Origin: Scatophagus argus
Lineage: Eukaryota > Chordata > Actinopteri > Scatophagidae
Direction of reading: 5' to 3'
Assembly (NCBI RefSeq): GCF_020382885.2
Contig: NC_058502.1
Location: 3,636,001 to 3,700,000 of the forward strand
Length of the DNA stretch: 64,000 bases
Within the stretch, counting starts at the first letter, position 1, and every line of letters starts with the position of its first letter. Positions 25,891-37,369 of this stretch are shown here, piece by piece. Position numbers and translations under genes: made by a program. The notes below the pieces were generated by a model. The model did not search any database. It was not told where the DNA came from and saw only the letters and a list, made by a program, of their open reading frames with translations.

Positions 25891-28091
25891 ACTGCAGCTC
25901 TAGTTATCTGTCACACACTTAAATGGAATAAGTCCTCGATGACATGATGCGTCAAGAGCAAGACAGCAGTTATGTAACATCACCTCCGGGTGCACTGCTG
26001 TCATATGGACTGACAGATGGACAGACGGACAGAGAAACAGACAGACCGAGGGACAGACAGACAGATGTTTATTAATGTGTTTGGGTTTTTAATGATAATT
26101 TATGTCTATGTTACTTTATGTCCTCTGCAAAGGTCAGGGCATTAACCTAATTAATTAGTACTTTGAGTCACATATATTGTGTTAATTAACATGCTCTACA
26201 GAACGTTTTAGCATCTTCCAGTCCGTTGTTTGGGATTTACTTCACTGTGTAAGCAGCAGCTATAAAGATCTGGACACTTGGTATTATTTGGTGGAGGACA
26301 ACAGAGCTGGAGAGCGGACCTTATGACCTGGACATAATCATGCAAATGCAAATGAATTCTAACGTCGCTCAGAGTGTGCTGGATGTGGAAATGAGCAGTT
26401 TCACTACAACGAAACACACAAACACACACCTGACCCCCATCTATTTGTGTCTCCCTGCAGTGAGCTCCAACCAGAGCCATGGGGAGTACCCAGACTGCCG
26501 GAGTGAGAGGGAGTCGGGAGGGGAGGCGTCTCTCCTGGTGTCTCCGCTGGTGGTGGCGGGGATCGTTATAGGTCTTGTTCTCTTCCTCTCCTGCATCACC
26601 ATCATCGTCGGCAGCCTGCGCAAAGACAGTCGACTCCGAAACCCACAACTCCGAGCAAGTTACGGTCAGTCAGTTTCACTAATGGACGCATTAATTAATG
26701 CTTTTCAAATTCTGTCATTATTTCTGCTCCATCAGCGCAGTCAGTGGAGCAGTGAAGCACAACTTACAGCTGCTTTATCTCTGAAAGACTGCAGAGCATT
26801 CAGCCATCTAAGGTTGTAGATGTTATAGTAACACACTTCATGGAGTCCATGAATGAACCTCGGATTGCAGTCATCAGAACATAAAGTTATTTTGAACCAC
26901 ACTGTACTGCAGCACACAACACACGCTGGTATGATCATATGATATGAAGATTTCAGGCCCATTTATTCAGGATATTTTATGTGTGGGGGGCTTCACAAAG
27001 CTGATGATAAATCTTCCTCATGTTGGTCTGAAATCCACTCCACCCACACCATCACGCACACAACTTGCTTCCAAAATTTTTTGTAGGTTTTCCCAAGAGA
27101 ATGTAAGGCACAAAGTAAATAACAACATAACAAACAATAGCTGGGGCCAGGATTCAAATTTGATGGAGAGAAAAATAAAAAAAACTAAATATCTGATCTG
27201 TTTCAGTGTACTTTGAAATTCAGGCATCATGTGGGCTGCATCAGCTTGAGTGCTGTGTGCTTTGACTTTAACTTGTCAAATCACATAAGTACATGATAAA
27301 AAAAAAGAAATAAATAAAATAAATTGTATCCATCAGGTCAACTTCAGTTACTTGCTATGAGTGGATGTCTCCAGGTAATAAAAGCTCCATTCAAACAGGG
27401 TTTTCACCTCATGTTTCTGCCTCCGCAGGTCTGGACGGTTTTTCTTATGGTGGTTCAGTAGGAGAACTGAGGTCTACCTGCTTAGAAGACTTTCCTCCTG
27501 GTTTAGACTTTGATTCATTCAGAGAGACTCTGTCACAGGTCAACAGTCTGTACCCCGACTCCCCACCACGGTAAGCGCTTGTGTGAATGTACCCTGAGGT
27601 CAACCTGCTAGAGCATAATGCTTTCATTCAGGACACGGTATTCAGTATTTAATCACAACTGAAGATTCAACATACGTGCACTAAGTTAGCTGGCTGATGG
27701 TGGCTTCATACTCAGCATGCAGATACAAGAGTGGTATCAATGTATGTGTTTTATTTTGATGGTCAAAATGGGTATGGGGCCCAGAGTGAACCAAGCTGCT
27801 TTCACTTTTGCTAAAATATTCAGAAAAGGAATTAATGTCTGATGAAAATCTGAACCCGTGGCTGTCCTCACCTTCCACTAGCAACAGGATGTTTAAGCAA
27901 GTAAGTAGACCTTTTGCCAATTATGTCAAATGTCAAACATAAAGTGTAACTGGCCATTCAAAGCCGTGTCCCCCACTGTTCTCCGTCCACTTGGTTTGAC
28001 CCTTCCTCCCTGGTAATTCAGTTATTAGGGAGCAAAGCTACCTCTTGTGCCCTTTGTAAGAGCGCAGGAATGAGTGTTTGTGTACCATGTT

Positions 28092-28123
<32 letters not shown>

Positions 28124-28281
28124 TGGGAGAGAGAGCGCGAGAGAATGGAAGAAGGAAAGAGCTCGCTAAAGGCCAATGTCATGGTGTTTTTGATCTAAAT
28201 GTCAGCTGGTCTAATTGGCAACTTTAATAATTCACATACATCCCTCTCCTGCAGGGTGTGTGTGTGTGTGTGCGTGTGTGT

Positions 28282-28324
<43 letters not shown>

Positions 28325-29286
28325 GCACTATCCCCAGCTTTCTTCGTGATAGAAACACTAGTTGCTTCACAACTCGTGACAAAACAACACACTGAGGAAA
28401 TCATCTGACACTGAACCAGAATCAGGAAGTCAAAGACTTTTACAAGGTGTGATCTTTACAGTCAGAATTTAAGAATTTTAAACTCGGCTGGTGCTTCTCA
28501 TTGAAGTTCTGTTTGGGAAGCTAAAATCAGCTTTCCATCGAAATGTAGCACACATTTTTAGGTGGATTTCCAGGAAATCAGCAAAAGAAAATGGGAAACA
28601 ATGTGTGTTTCTGCCCACTTCAAGCTCATTCATAGAGACAAAACGATTTGGGGCGCTCCAGTCTCGTACTTGGCAATATCTTGTGCCACACACAAAGCGC
28701 ATTATTCTGAAGATACATCACCTGTGGAGGGATGCAGCTGGTCAGCAGGGTTTAGGTTTGCTGTGGGGTTTAAACGATGCCTGTGGCTGCTGCACGGCCT
28801 CACGTGGGCCAAGAAAATGTTCTCATCCCACCAGAATGTCAATGAATCCATTCATTAATGTGATGAAAAAAAAACTGAACCCGTTAATTTGCAGTATGGG
28901 AAAGAAACGTTCATCACAATGACTGTTCTCACTTTAACTTAAGCAGTAAAAACACGAGAGAGTGTAAGACGTCAGTGCGTCAAGACAAGGAAAGAACAGA
29001 AAGGAGAGGAGAAAGAGAAGGGGAGCTAGTGGGCTACGTCAGCGCTTTGGCAGCGAAGCAGAGTGTTCTGGACAGCCTGTGTGAGAGCCGGACTCTCTGG
29101 CCCGGACGATGGGACAGCAGCCAACACACACACACACACACACACACGTACAAAGAGATGCATGTGCATACATACAAATCACACATTTTGTTTATCATAA
29201 TGCCGACAAGTCGTGTCTTGGTCAACAAGCAGGTAGTTGCAGTCATGTGACGATCCTGCAGTGTGTGTGTGTGTGTGTGTGTGTAT

Positions 29287-29321
<35 letters not shown>

Positions 29322-29555
29322 TGTGGGCCACAGATGGTTGAGGGAAACTCAGAGAAGTCAGATCAACAGCTCACCTACTGAGACTGTGAGCGTAACGCTT
29401 CCGACACACACACACACACACACACACACTCATAAAGAACACACATACTTACACACAATGTCTCTACCAGAAAGACTCACACTCATGGATCAGCAGCTCA
29501 CCTGTGGAGACTGAAATCTTCTGCTTCCTCTCAGGGAGATGCTGGGCGAGCTTTG

Positions 29556-29593
<38 letters not shown>

Positions 29594-32500
29594 CTTTATT
29601 TGTAATATTGCCAAGCAAGAGGTAAACCATTGCAGAAAGTTTAGAAAGATTTCTTCTGATCAGGTTCTTGTCAGTAACCAAAATTAAGATCTTGTAAAGC
29701 AACAGTAACTGGTTTTTGGGGAGAAACAAGCTGTAAGCATGTAGCATTCATTTATGTTGGGGCTCCTGATGAATATATTCCAATCTTTCCCCTGATTTTA
29801 GTGTTTTTGTCTCTCGGGGAAATATCCCACCTCGAATGCTCTCTGATGTTCACCAGCTAATCTCTGCCATTCAGTGCTGCACTGGTAGCTTACATTGGGT
29901 TTCTCAGAGCCTCTTTGCTATCTGATGACAGCAGGAACAGTGAACCAAAACAGTTAGGTTTGCGGGCCGTAGGATTTCATCTGAAATATTTCTTTGTCTT
30001 TGGTTGTTCAGATGTTAACTGCCTTGAAAAAAATTAGAATAACTCTTAGACTATTTCAAAAAAACGGTGAATGTAAAAACGCAACAGATTTGTCGTGCAC
30101 TGGGAATGTTTTTTCACTTTGAAAAACAGTTATGTATAAACATGCATACATAGATGTTGCAGATAAGGTTGTTTCTTCAGCTTCTTCTGCAGCATTCAAC
30201 TAAAACAGAGCTTGAAATGACGTTTGTTTTTCGGTTTGCAGCAGCTGTGTCTGGTGCACAAGCAGACGAATATGTGTTAGAAAACAAGTCTCTCTTAAGC
30301 AGCCCCACTGAATGATGGCAGCGGAGGCGCCGAGTATAATTAGCTTATTTCTGTGTCATACTGTACGACACAAACGGTCAGTGTCACTGATAACGACAGG
30401 AAGAGCGCACTCAAGTCCGGATGTCTCACAGCAATTTCAACAGTGAGTCAGGGAACAGTGACAGCTTAGGGGAAATGATAACACCAGACAGCAATGATGA
30501 GGACTTTCCAAGTGCCAGAGAGAAGATGAGAACAGTGACAGAATCTCAACAACTGAATCTGCCATTAGACAGGAGCCGCACGAGCCGCCGTAATGCAGCC
30601 TGATAGAAACTGATCTGTTAAATTTCTCCTAAAGCATTCTTTGAGATGTTAAGTCCAACTGTGGGCTTCATTTTGTGAGCTGCTTTATGCTGAGCTGAGA
30701 ACACACACACACACACACTGAGATGCAGCATCTATATGGTTCTCTTAGTCCACAGGGACGTACGTCTCACAGCAGTGAAGAGTGGGGACATGCCAAATGT
30801 ACACATGCTCACACTGGCACACAGAGACCATATGCTCTGTGCTGCAGCTCCAGTTTGCCTGCAGTCCAGCTCTGTAGAGCGTCACAACCAGTGCAAGAAT
30901 ACGTGCCAGAGGTCCTCCCTTTGTCATGACCGGCGTGTATCTGACTTCCCTCGCTACCGTAACAACATTAAGGTATGGTAAGATTTCGGTAGAAAACAAA
31001 TCAAGCATCTTGTCGGTGAACATTTTACTGATTCAGTCAGTATTTTTGACTGATATGTTAACCAACAGCACAAATATTGCAAGTTAGTTGGATATAATTG
31101 TAATTTCCAGGAGGTATGGTTTAAGAAAAGGGCTGTGAATCGAAGTCAGGAGGTTTTGCAGCACTATCATGAGTCAAAGAGCTTCAAAACTGAGGGCCAG
31201 TTTTCTGTAGGATCGTGAGAAACATGAACAAAGTCAATTTGGCATCTAAAAACTGGTTTTATGCACAGGAAACAATACGCACAGTAAAAATAAATAAATA
31301 AAATAACAAAAGAAGAAGCCAGTTATACTTGAGCCTGGACTAAAGGCGAGTCTGACCTTTGCCAACACTTTAAGGAAGAGAGTTTTGAACCACTTTTTGA
31401 ACCTCACCACTGGCTTTAGAACAAAAAGATCTGCACTTAATCAGCTTATCAACCAGAGACAAGAGAGAAGGGCGAATCCAGGGCTCAGACAAAGCCAGGA
31501 GGAAAGAAAAAGAAGAGTGTAAGGAAGCAGGGAAACGAGGCTAAAGAGGCAAAGGGTATATGAAAAGCAAAAACAAAGAAAAAAACAGCACGCAACCCAA
31601 TTAAGAAACAAAAAACGTATCAGGATCTTAAACAGAAACAAGCAGCAGGAAAACAGACAAACAGAGGCTGTTGTGTAACGCCCAGCATGTGTCTCAGAGG
31701 AGACAAATTATTTTCACTCAGCCACACCTAGCTGACACACATGCACGCACACACACACAGGTTAGCAGAACACATACGTGTAAAACAGCACATTCATTAT
31801 CTAGTGTGACATTTTTGCAGAAACACAAACACATGAAGCAGAAGGCCACAGGGGAGTGGAGGAGCTCATGACTCCTGAGAGACTGAAGACACAGGAATTG
31901 ACACCTCTGAAACACCCTGGTCCTCTACAGCACACTCTGTCCAACTATCTCCAATTTTCACCTCGACGTGCCGTGGCTTGAATTTTCAAGGTCAATTTTT
32001 CTCCCAGAATATTTTTTTTTATATTTTAATCATTTTCTACCCTCAGTCCTTTGATTGGTTGAGACGTGTAAAGAAAAACACTGCAAATATCATTCCTAAG
32101 AACAAATAAAGTCTTACACACCCCCGTTTACACGTCGATGACAACACAGGAATTAACAATGCAGATACACTGAATTTAAAACCAGGTAAAATGTCGCTGT
32201 CAGCGTAAACGCGCCATAAAGAATGATGTTAAAGTAACTAAATCTCCAGTGCGTCTTTCCCTCCCTGCAGGTTTGTTCACACTGAGGGGGGAATAAAACT
32301 GCACCAGCTGTCTCACGAGATCGTTACTTAGAGATGTTTGGTCCTTCTGCTGCAACCAATCAGTGATTAACTAACAAAAACGTAATCGAAAGAACATGGT
32401 AAATAGCACACACTGCTTTACAGGCTGGCAAAGGTCTAATGTGTGTATGCGTGAGTGAGAGAGAGAGAAGTGTGTGATGATGAGTAGCGTGTGCAGTGGA

Positions 32501-32836
32501 CGTTAGGCCTTTATGAACGTGCCTCGTGTTCACATCATCAAGGCTAAAATGTCTCCCTGTCTCTAAACCGGCAAGCACAAAACCGCAGACACACACTCAC
32601 AGTCTGTAACACTGCTTTAAAACAGCTGGCAGGTGGGTACGGGCACACGCACATACACACACATGCACACACACACAGAGTGGGTGAAGAAGACAGACCT
32701 TAAAAGAAAGGAAAGAGGACGAGTTATAACACACACACACACACACACACTACCAGACTGATACAGTTACCCACTGAGCTGATTGAGTTACACTGATGTA
32801 CTGCTTCCTATGGCCCCATCATCATCTACCATTAGC

Positions 32837-32874
<38 letters not shown>

Positions 32875-34728
32875 TTTCATAATTCTGTTTTCTATTTAGT
32901 TTCATTCTGTTTTATATGTTTTCTTCTCTCTCTGGGGGAGGAGGCTGGTAAAAACACGAGCTCTGGGTCTGCTGGATGAGTTCGTCAGGGAAGCGTTTTG
33001 GGACTCTGCCAAAACAGCAGGAAGGAGGTTCTGAGTGTGTGTGTGTGTGTGTGCAAGTGTGTGTGTGTGTGTGTATAAAGATCAAAAGGAAACTGCTGTC
33101 TTTGTCAGATCTTGCTGGGTTAGACTCAAAAAGACTTAAAAAGAATAAAAAAAAATAATAATAAAAAAATAAAAAATCACATTGAAAGTGGCACGTTATT
33201 GTAAATACCATCATACAAACAACAATAACAGTAATGCTGTACAAAGTACCACTTCATGCATTTTATACTGCAAATTGTATGCTGTGTGATAATTATTCAG
33301 CCATTAGTATTACAGGTTATTTTACCCTACGTTTATCACAATGTCTCACTCAAAAGTTAAAAATCCTGTTTGGCCTTCTGAGGTGCCCTTCAGCAGGATG
33401 CCGACTTCTCGCCCGTTGCTGGCTTGTTTTCCTGTAACTGACCCTTAATTTGTGACCCCTCAGACACTGAAAAGATAAATCTCCTGAGGGGAGCACCTAA
33501 CACGTGGGCAAGGACAAGCCAAAGCTTGTCTGTTTCAGGGTGTTCTCTGCACACAGTTTTGAGTGATAACATTGTGGCACTGATCAGTGCTTTCAGGCTG
33601 CAGAGTGTAATACAGTATGTGCAGCGCTGTGCTGCCAACATGCTAGATTTTGTTTGTTGTGTCCAGACGTGTACAAAAGAATAGAGATGAATGTAGGTGA
33701 GTTTTTCCAGCTATTTCTTTTCCCTATGTTGTTATATAAAAATGTTCTCTGAAGGTTATTTCTATTGCTTTTTGTGTCCATGTCAGTGTGGTGAGACAGA
33801 CGAAACTGGACAGCTGTCAGCACATAATATATCATAGAGTTAGCTGTGATGTAGCATACAGAGGTACGCAGTCTGGGCTGATGGAAAGGAATTCAGAACA
33901 CGACAGGAGAAAGCTGCAAATAAATGAGCTGCTCCTCTCAGAAATATTGTTCACGTTTCTAAGTTTCCTTTTCTTCAGCTTTTGTAAAAGCCATAATCTG
34001 TAGTTTCCACTCTCCGAAGTACGAGGAGGATTTTAAGCTTGATGTTTGTCCCTTTCACTTTGTCTTAAAGACCTTAAAAACCTTTTGTAACACAGTTGCT
34101 CTTCTCTTGCACTTCTGATTAAAATCGGTCTCAGAGGTCAAGTGAAATTACTGCCATTTCCACAACCCGAGAAACAAAAACAAGAAAAACGTCTTCCAGT
34201 TTGCTGCTTACTTGCTAGCTGCTGTTTTTGAGTCATAAAATGGTGCCATCATCCAAACTGGACAGAGTTAATTGTCCATCTTCACCACCACAGTATTTAC
34301 AGCTTCATTTCTGTTTTTATCTCTGTAGTTACGATGAGTGTGTTGGTCCGGGTTCAACTCAGATCTACATACCTACAGATGACCCGCCTCCTTACTCCCT
34401 ACTGGACCCCTGTCAGAGAGGGGTGGAGCAGGAGGAGCAGCCTAACTACACCAGTCTGGATCCCTCTCCATACTGTGGAGAGACCTCAGCCAGCGCTGCC
34501 TGGTTCTCCCCCTCCCACTATCCACTGGGACTGCAGGAGCAGGAGCACCAACAAATCTCATCCATCTCCTTCCCGCTGGAGGCGGCGCCGCCTTACGAGT
34601 CAGTGTTGGCCGAACAGGGACAGCCCCTCCCTCTCATGCCATGTGACCTTTATAAACACCAATCGGAGAGGGGGGATGATGGCAACTCCCAGCAACCGGG
34701 CGCAAACCACATTTTGCAAGACAATTAA
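9314..34728 (+). CDS. BEAN1: BEAN1-like single-pass membrane adaptor with PPxY motifs
   Basis: Coding exons join in phase: 9314-9338 (in exon 9219-9338), 26461-26664, 27429-27570, 34329-34728; 256 aa. The family (brain expressed, associated with NEDD4) is a membrane protein whose cytoplasmic PPxY motifs bind the WW domains of NEDD4 ubiquitin ligases. Seen here: a short N-terminus, a membrane span around residues 35-57 with the family block LSCITIIVGS, a basic stop-transfer (LRKDSRLR), LYPDSPP, then ECVGPG and YIPTD followed by DPPPYS. PPxY motifs are PPRY, split by the last intron, and PPPY; a later APPYES corresponds to mammalian LPPY. The His/Arg-rich tract of mammals is absent. Start chosen: ATG 9314, because no upstream in-frame ATG exists in that exon; ATG 9320 is possible. 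Both contexts are weak and a tiny upstream frame (ATG TGC CAA TAG) precedes, so the N-terminus is the least certain part. Confidence 0.85.
9685..9706. repeat. (CA)n microsatellite
   Basis: About 11 CA units within candidate intron 2 of the BEAN1-like gene. Confidence 0.9.
10346..10369. repeat. (GGAC)n microsatellite
   Basis: About six copies of the CpG-containing tetramer GGAC. Confidence 0.9.
12855..12880. repeat. (TATC)n microsatellite
   Basis: Six to seven TATC units. Confidence 0.95.
13299..13329. repeat. (GGAT)n microsatellite
   Basis: Seven to eight GGAT units with one GATA interruption. Confidence 0.9.
13830..13862. repeat. (GT)n microsatellite
   Basis: About 16 GT units preceded by GAGT repeats. 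Confidence 0.95.
14418..14502. repeat. compound (CT)n(AT)n microsatellite
   Basis: About 17 CT units run almost directly into about 25 AT units. The AT arm is self-complementary and can extrude as a cruciform or stall polymerases. Confidence 0.95.
15011..15070. repeat. 18-bp direct repeat pair
   Basis: The sequence GAATATGTAGTACATATA occurs exactly at 15011-15028 and again at 15053-15070. Each copy contains a near-palindrome centred on GTAC. Confidence 0.85.
15677..15711. repeat. (GT)n microsatellite
   Basis: About 17 GT units. Confidence 0.95.
17022..17058. repeat. (GA)n microsatellite
   Basis: About 18 GA units. Confidence 0.95.
21353..21386. repeat. (GT)n microsatellite
   Basis: About 17 GT units ending in GCGCG. 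Confidence 0.95.
22089..22170. repeat. imperfect (CA)n microsatellite
   Basis: About 80 nt of CA units with G and AA interruptions, an older and more decayed array than its neighbours. Confidence 0.9.
23080..23112. repeat. compound (CT)n(CA)n microsatellite
   Basis: About eight CT units followed by about eight CA units. Confidence 0.9.
24408..24594. mobile_element. dispersed teleost repeat fragment
   Basis: It contains the order GGCTGATGGGAAT, GATGGCGCCATCTGAAGAG, CTCTGGGGACCATGAA, AAATTTCATGGCAATCCAT and GATATTTCAGTCTGGACC. I recognise this as a high-copy interspersed repeat of percomorph fishes. A second, different part of what looks like the same family lies at about 45953-46115. The class is not assigned. 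Confidence 0.55.
25393..25530. mobile_element. terminal fragment of a common teleost repeat
   Basis: The segment AAAGGTCCAGTATGTAGGAT followed by TTAGTGACAT matches the end of a high-copy non-autonomous element seen in many percomorph genomes. The interior is diverged and no opposite terminal inverted repeat was found, so it is truncated. Confidence 0.5.
25838..25889. repeat. compound (GAT)n(GT)n microsatellite
   Basis: About six GAT units followed by about 17 GT units. Confidence 0.95.
26461..26664 (+). CDS. BEAN1: BEAN1 transmembrane exon
   Basis: The exon has acceptor ctccctgcag and donor tacg|gtcagt, phase 1 at both ends. It encodes an N-glycosylation sequon (NQS), a hydrophobic span beginning at LLVSPLVVAG and the family signature CITIIVGS, then a basic juxtamembrane segment. 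This is the best single piece of evidence for the BEAN1 assignment. Confidence 0.9.
26665..27428 (+). other. BEAN1 intron between TM exon and exon 27429
   Basis: 764 nt, AT-rich, with no feature beyond its splice signals. It ends in cctccgcag. Confidence 0.8.
27429..27570 (+). CDS. BEAN1: BEAN1 cytoplasmic exon ending in LYPDSPP
   Basis: 142 nt, entering in phase 1 and leaving in phase 2. It encodes an acidic linker and the conserved LYPDSPP block. The last two bases (CG) plus the first base of 34329 form the Arg of PPRY, so the first PPxY motif exists only after splicing. Confidence 0.9.
28256..28321. repeat. (GT)n microsatellite
   Basis: About 32 GT units with two interruptions (GC and TA). 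Confidence 0.95.
29261..29318. repeat. (GT)n microsatellite
   Basis: About 28 GT units with one ATGG interruption. CA blocks lie on either side at 29124-29148 and 29405-29429, so inverted pairing of GT and CA arrays is possible. Confidence 0.95.
29557..29592. repeat. (CA)n microsatellite
   Basis: About 17 CA units. Confidence 0.95.
30421..30603 (+). other. small open frame of unknown status in BEAN1 intron
   Basis: 60 codons from an ATG to TGA, with serine-, acidic- and basic-rich composition and no simple repeat. The product resembles nothing I know. It lies within an intron on the same strand and has no obvious promoter or splice partner. It may be chance, a decayed mobile-element fragment or an unannotated exon. 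Confidence 0.15.
32839..32872. repeat. (CA)n microsatellite
   Basis: About 16 CA units. Confidence 0.95.
33035..33075. repeat. (GT)n microsatellite
   Basis: About 20 GT units with one CAA interruption. Confidence 0.9.
34329..34728 (+). CDS. BEAN1: BEAN1 last coding exon, PPxY tail
   Basis: The acceptor is ctctgtag after a pyrimidine-rich stretch; the stop is TAA at 34726-34728. The exon encodes the Tyr of the split PPRY, ECVGPGSTQIYIPTD, DPPPYS, a glutamate/proline-rich linker and APPYES. It is about the same length as the mammalian tail, but the extreme C-terminus is diverged. Confidence 0.92.
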
Positions 34729-35918
34729 TTTGTTTCTTTCACCTGCGCTGCTGGGCATCCCCAGCTGAATTGAACAAACACTTGTGACGTGTGGCACAAA
34801 ATAGCTGTTAGGAGCAGCCGTGACACCAAACGATGGACACTAAATGAGACGTACACCTCCTACACAGAGTCGTTAACACCTAATAAGGCTGGAGATTTGA
34901 TGATGTCAGCTTCTCAGTGGACTGGAATGCAGCCAAGACTCCAGTTTTCATCAACTTAACTGCAGTTTGCTTACAGACAAACAACAACAAAAAAACAAAC
35001 TCACTAATTATGTTGTACTGTAAAGTTTCTGGAATGAGGGTTTGCTCCCATGGACTTTCCTCCATCTAACACCATTGTCTAGTTCAGGTTCTGGCTGTTA
35101 ATCTCTCTTTCTGAATGACAACAGATCCAGGAGTCATGTCACGTGTCATGTTTGAAGTTTAGGTGGACTTATGGCCACAAAATGTGGACATCTATTCATC
35201 CAATCGTAGATAATGGCAGTGTGTGGAGAGGAAAGAGTGCCAACAGTGTCAATGTGGTATTTAGTAGTGTAGTTTGAGGTAAACACAAGCACACAGAGTA
35301 CCCCCACCCACCACCGCCACCACATTTCTTTCAGTATAATCCTCACCTATGAGTCTATTTTAATGTCATCCCGCACTAGCAGGACACCACTGCTGTCCTC
35401 CATTCTTTGTATCGTGTGCCGTACTGTAGCTTCCAGTGTGGTGGTTTTATCCTAGTGCTTAGAATGATGACTTTGTGATAAAATGGTTGTGAACGTAAAC
35501 TAATTAGGAAACTACCTGGACGGGAAGAGTGAATTATCAACACTCCCCTCGGTTATGTCTGTTACGCCCTTTGATGGATGGTTATGGAGGTAATTGTTAA
35601 ATATTCACAGCGTACATCTGTCATCGCCAGAGAGGAGCCGGTTTCAACTTGTCCACTGTTGTACAAATTGTCATAACTCTTTCTATCAAGGGCTCTGGTT
35701 TTAATATCAGTTGTGTAAGTGGACCCCAGCAGCAACATGTAGCTCGGAGCCGTCCTCCCCGATGAGGCTGGCTTGATGCAACAAAGAAGTGACACATTAA
35801 ACTGTAGATCTTAACACACTGGAGGAGTGGATGCTTCTGCCTTTGTCTTTTTCTCTGTTGTGCTTTCACGAAAGAATTAACTTGAGGCATCGTGTTGTTT
35901 TTTTCTTATCGCATTAAA

Positions 35919-35936
35919 CTAACCCTAACCCTAAAC
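35919..35936. repeat. short interstitial telomere-like repeat
   Basis: CTAACCCTAACCCTAAAC, about two and a half units of the vertebrate telomere repeat (C-rich strand). Too short to be a telomere; it may mark an old repair event or be chance. Confidence 0.7.
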
Positions 35937-37369
35937 ATCTCAGTTAACCTGCGTAAGAAAGATCTGAACTGAGTTAGCTAAATTACTTCATTCATCAGAT
36001 TGCTGATTTAAGAATCATTCTTAACAGCATGACAGGAATAGTAATGTATACTATTCTATTTTTCTCCAAAACTGAAAGATATTCAGTTTGGGACAGGAAA
36101 GGAAAGCTTCATATCAGTGACTTGATTGGAAAAATGGCTTATTTCATGTAAACTACTACTGCATCATTTCCTAGTCAAAAGCAGAGCAGAGTTCTCACTG
36201 TATAAAAATTTTCAGTTTAGGTTGACGTGTAGAAACCAATACAGTCTTCCATGCAGAAGTTCTGCACTAGAATTTGAATTTTGAGGGCAGTAGTGATGCT
36301 TCTCAGAAACACTAGATAGAAAATGTTCAAAACAGTGAGTTCATTAAACAGTCATTTATTCAACACAGAAAGTAGTGTGGAAGCGCAACCAAAACTTAAA
36401 GTGCAGATGGGTGATAGATGTCTTCAGCCCTCACAGCTTCCAGTCCCAGAGGACCACAAACGCTTCCTGACCTGAATCAAGAGGTTTCAGTTGTATCTGT
36501 CTTGTGTGCGAGTGTGTAAATGTCTAACCCACTGACAAAACCCTGAACATAATCCAGGCATATTTATGTGTAACCACACAAAATGAAACCAGCTATTCAC
36601 TGCTGTTAGTGGCCAAGAGCTGAACACTTCCACTAAGTCCACGGGAGACCCAGAGACCCTGTCACATCACCTTAAAGCTCTCTGTGTTTCACATCAGTTG
36701 CCATATTGTGACAAAGACAGAAGCAAAGCAGCAGGAGAGAAAATCCTGCAGACATCACATCACCATTTATCACCAGTTATTGAAACAGGAAGTAATCTGA
36801 GGCTGAGTTTTAACAGCGATGCAAATGTTACTTATGATTTTGGAACAATTTGATCAGTTTTGTTGTAACTTTTGTCTCAAAATTTAGGAGACAGCTTTTT
36901 TGTTTTGGTGTTAAAAGATGTGCCTAACAGCCTTCAGACTGTTAGCTTGAACATTGCAGCCCTAATACAATAATCTCAGTGCAACTAAGGCTGTGCTTTC
37001 CACTGTTCTATGTTTGCTTGTGTCATGGCATGGAAGAATCCTGCTTTCATAAGTTGTGATGTTGGCAGCTGCATGTGAGTTAATTGCAGTTCACATATGT
37101 GGTTTCACGTCCCAGCATTGCTTTGAAATGCTGACCGTCCAGAGACGATTTAGTCAGGTTCAACACAAATTTTGATTATTGTCATAGATCAACCCTCTGA
37201 AGTGACTTAACCACCTACAATGCGATTCTGTTTTAAGCTATGCATTCTTCTCATTTTCATTCATTCAGGGAATGTTGAAATTTTTATTATTTTAACATGC
37301 AGAGCCACTTCCTGTCAGTTCAGGCAGTTAAATTCATCTGCTACTAATGCAACATTCATTTTTGTTATG

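Larger units (their letters stand above)
9339..26460 (+). other. 17-kb intron of the BEAN1-like gene
   Basis: No convincing exon was found on either strand. Contents are many simple repeats (listed separately), a (GGAC)n block at 10346, a (CT)n(AT)n compound tract at 14418, two copies of an 18-bp direct repeat near 15.0 kb, a CCAAT-motif cluster near 15.8-15.9 kb, a TAATTA-rich stretch near 19.9-20.4 kb, and fragments of dispersed fish repeats at about 24.4 and 25.4 kb. Open frames here are short or low complexity. Confidence 0.7.
27571..34328 (+). other. 6.8-kb last intron of BEAN1
   Basis: Very rich in CA/GT microsatellites (28092-28123, 28256-28321, 29124-29148, 29261-29318, 29405-29429, 29557-29592, 32730-32750, 32839-32872, 33035-33075). 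It contains one 60-codon ATG frame with non-repetitive composition at 30421-30603, listed separately. No recognised exon. Confidence 0.75.

Noticed and set aside
26208-26648. 146-codon minus-strand frame opposite the BEAN1 transmembrane exon
   Set aside because: The plus strand has family motifs, consensus splice sites and phase; the minus frame has none.
28491-28922. 143-codon plus-strand frame in a BEAN1 intron
   Set aside because: No recognisable features. It overlaps another open frame of similar length, as expected by chance.
28092-33075. Regularly spaced CA/GT blocks resembling a CRISPR array
   Set aside because: Units are plain dinucleotide repeats of variable length with unequal spacing in a vertebrate intron; no repeat-spacer structure.
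9339-34328. Search for a pentanucleotide (TGGAA) expansion like that of human BEAN1/TK2 in SCA31
   Set aside because: No such array was seen; the simple repeats here are other motifs.
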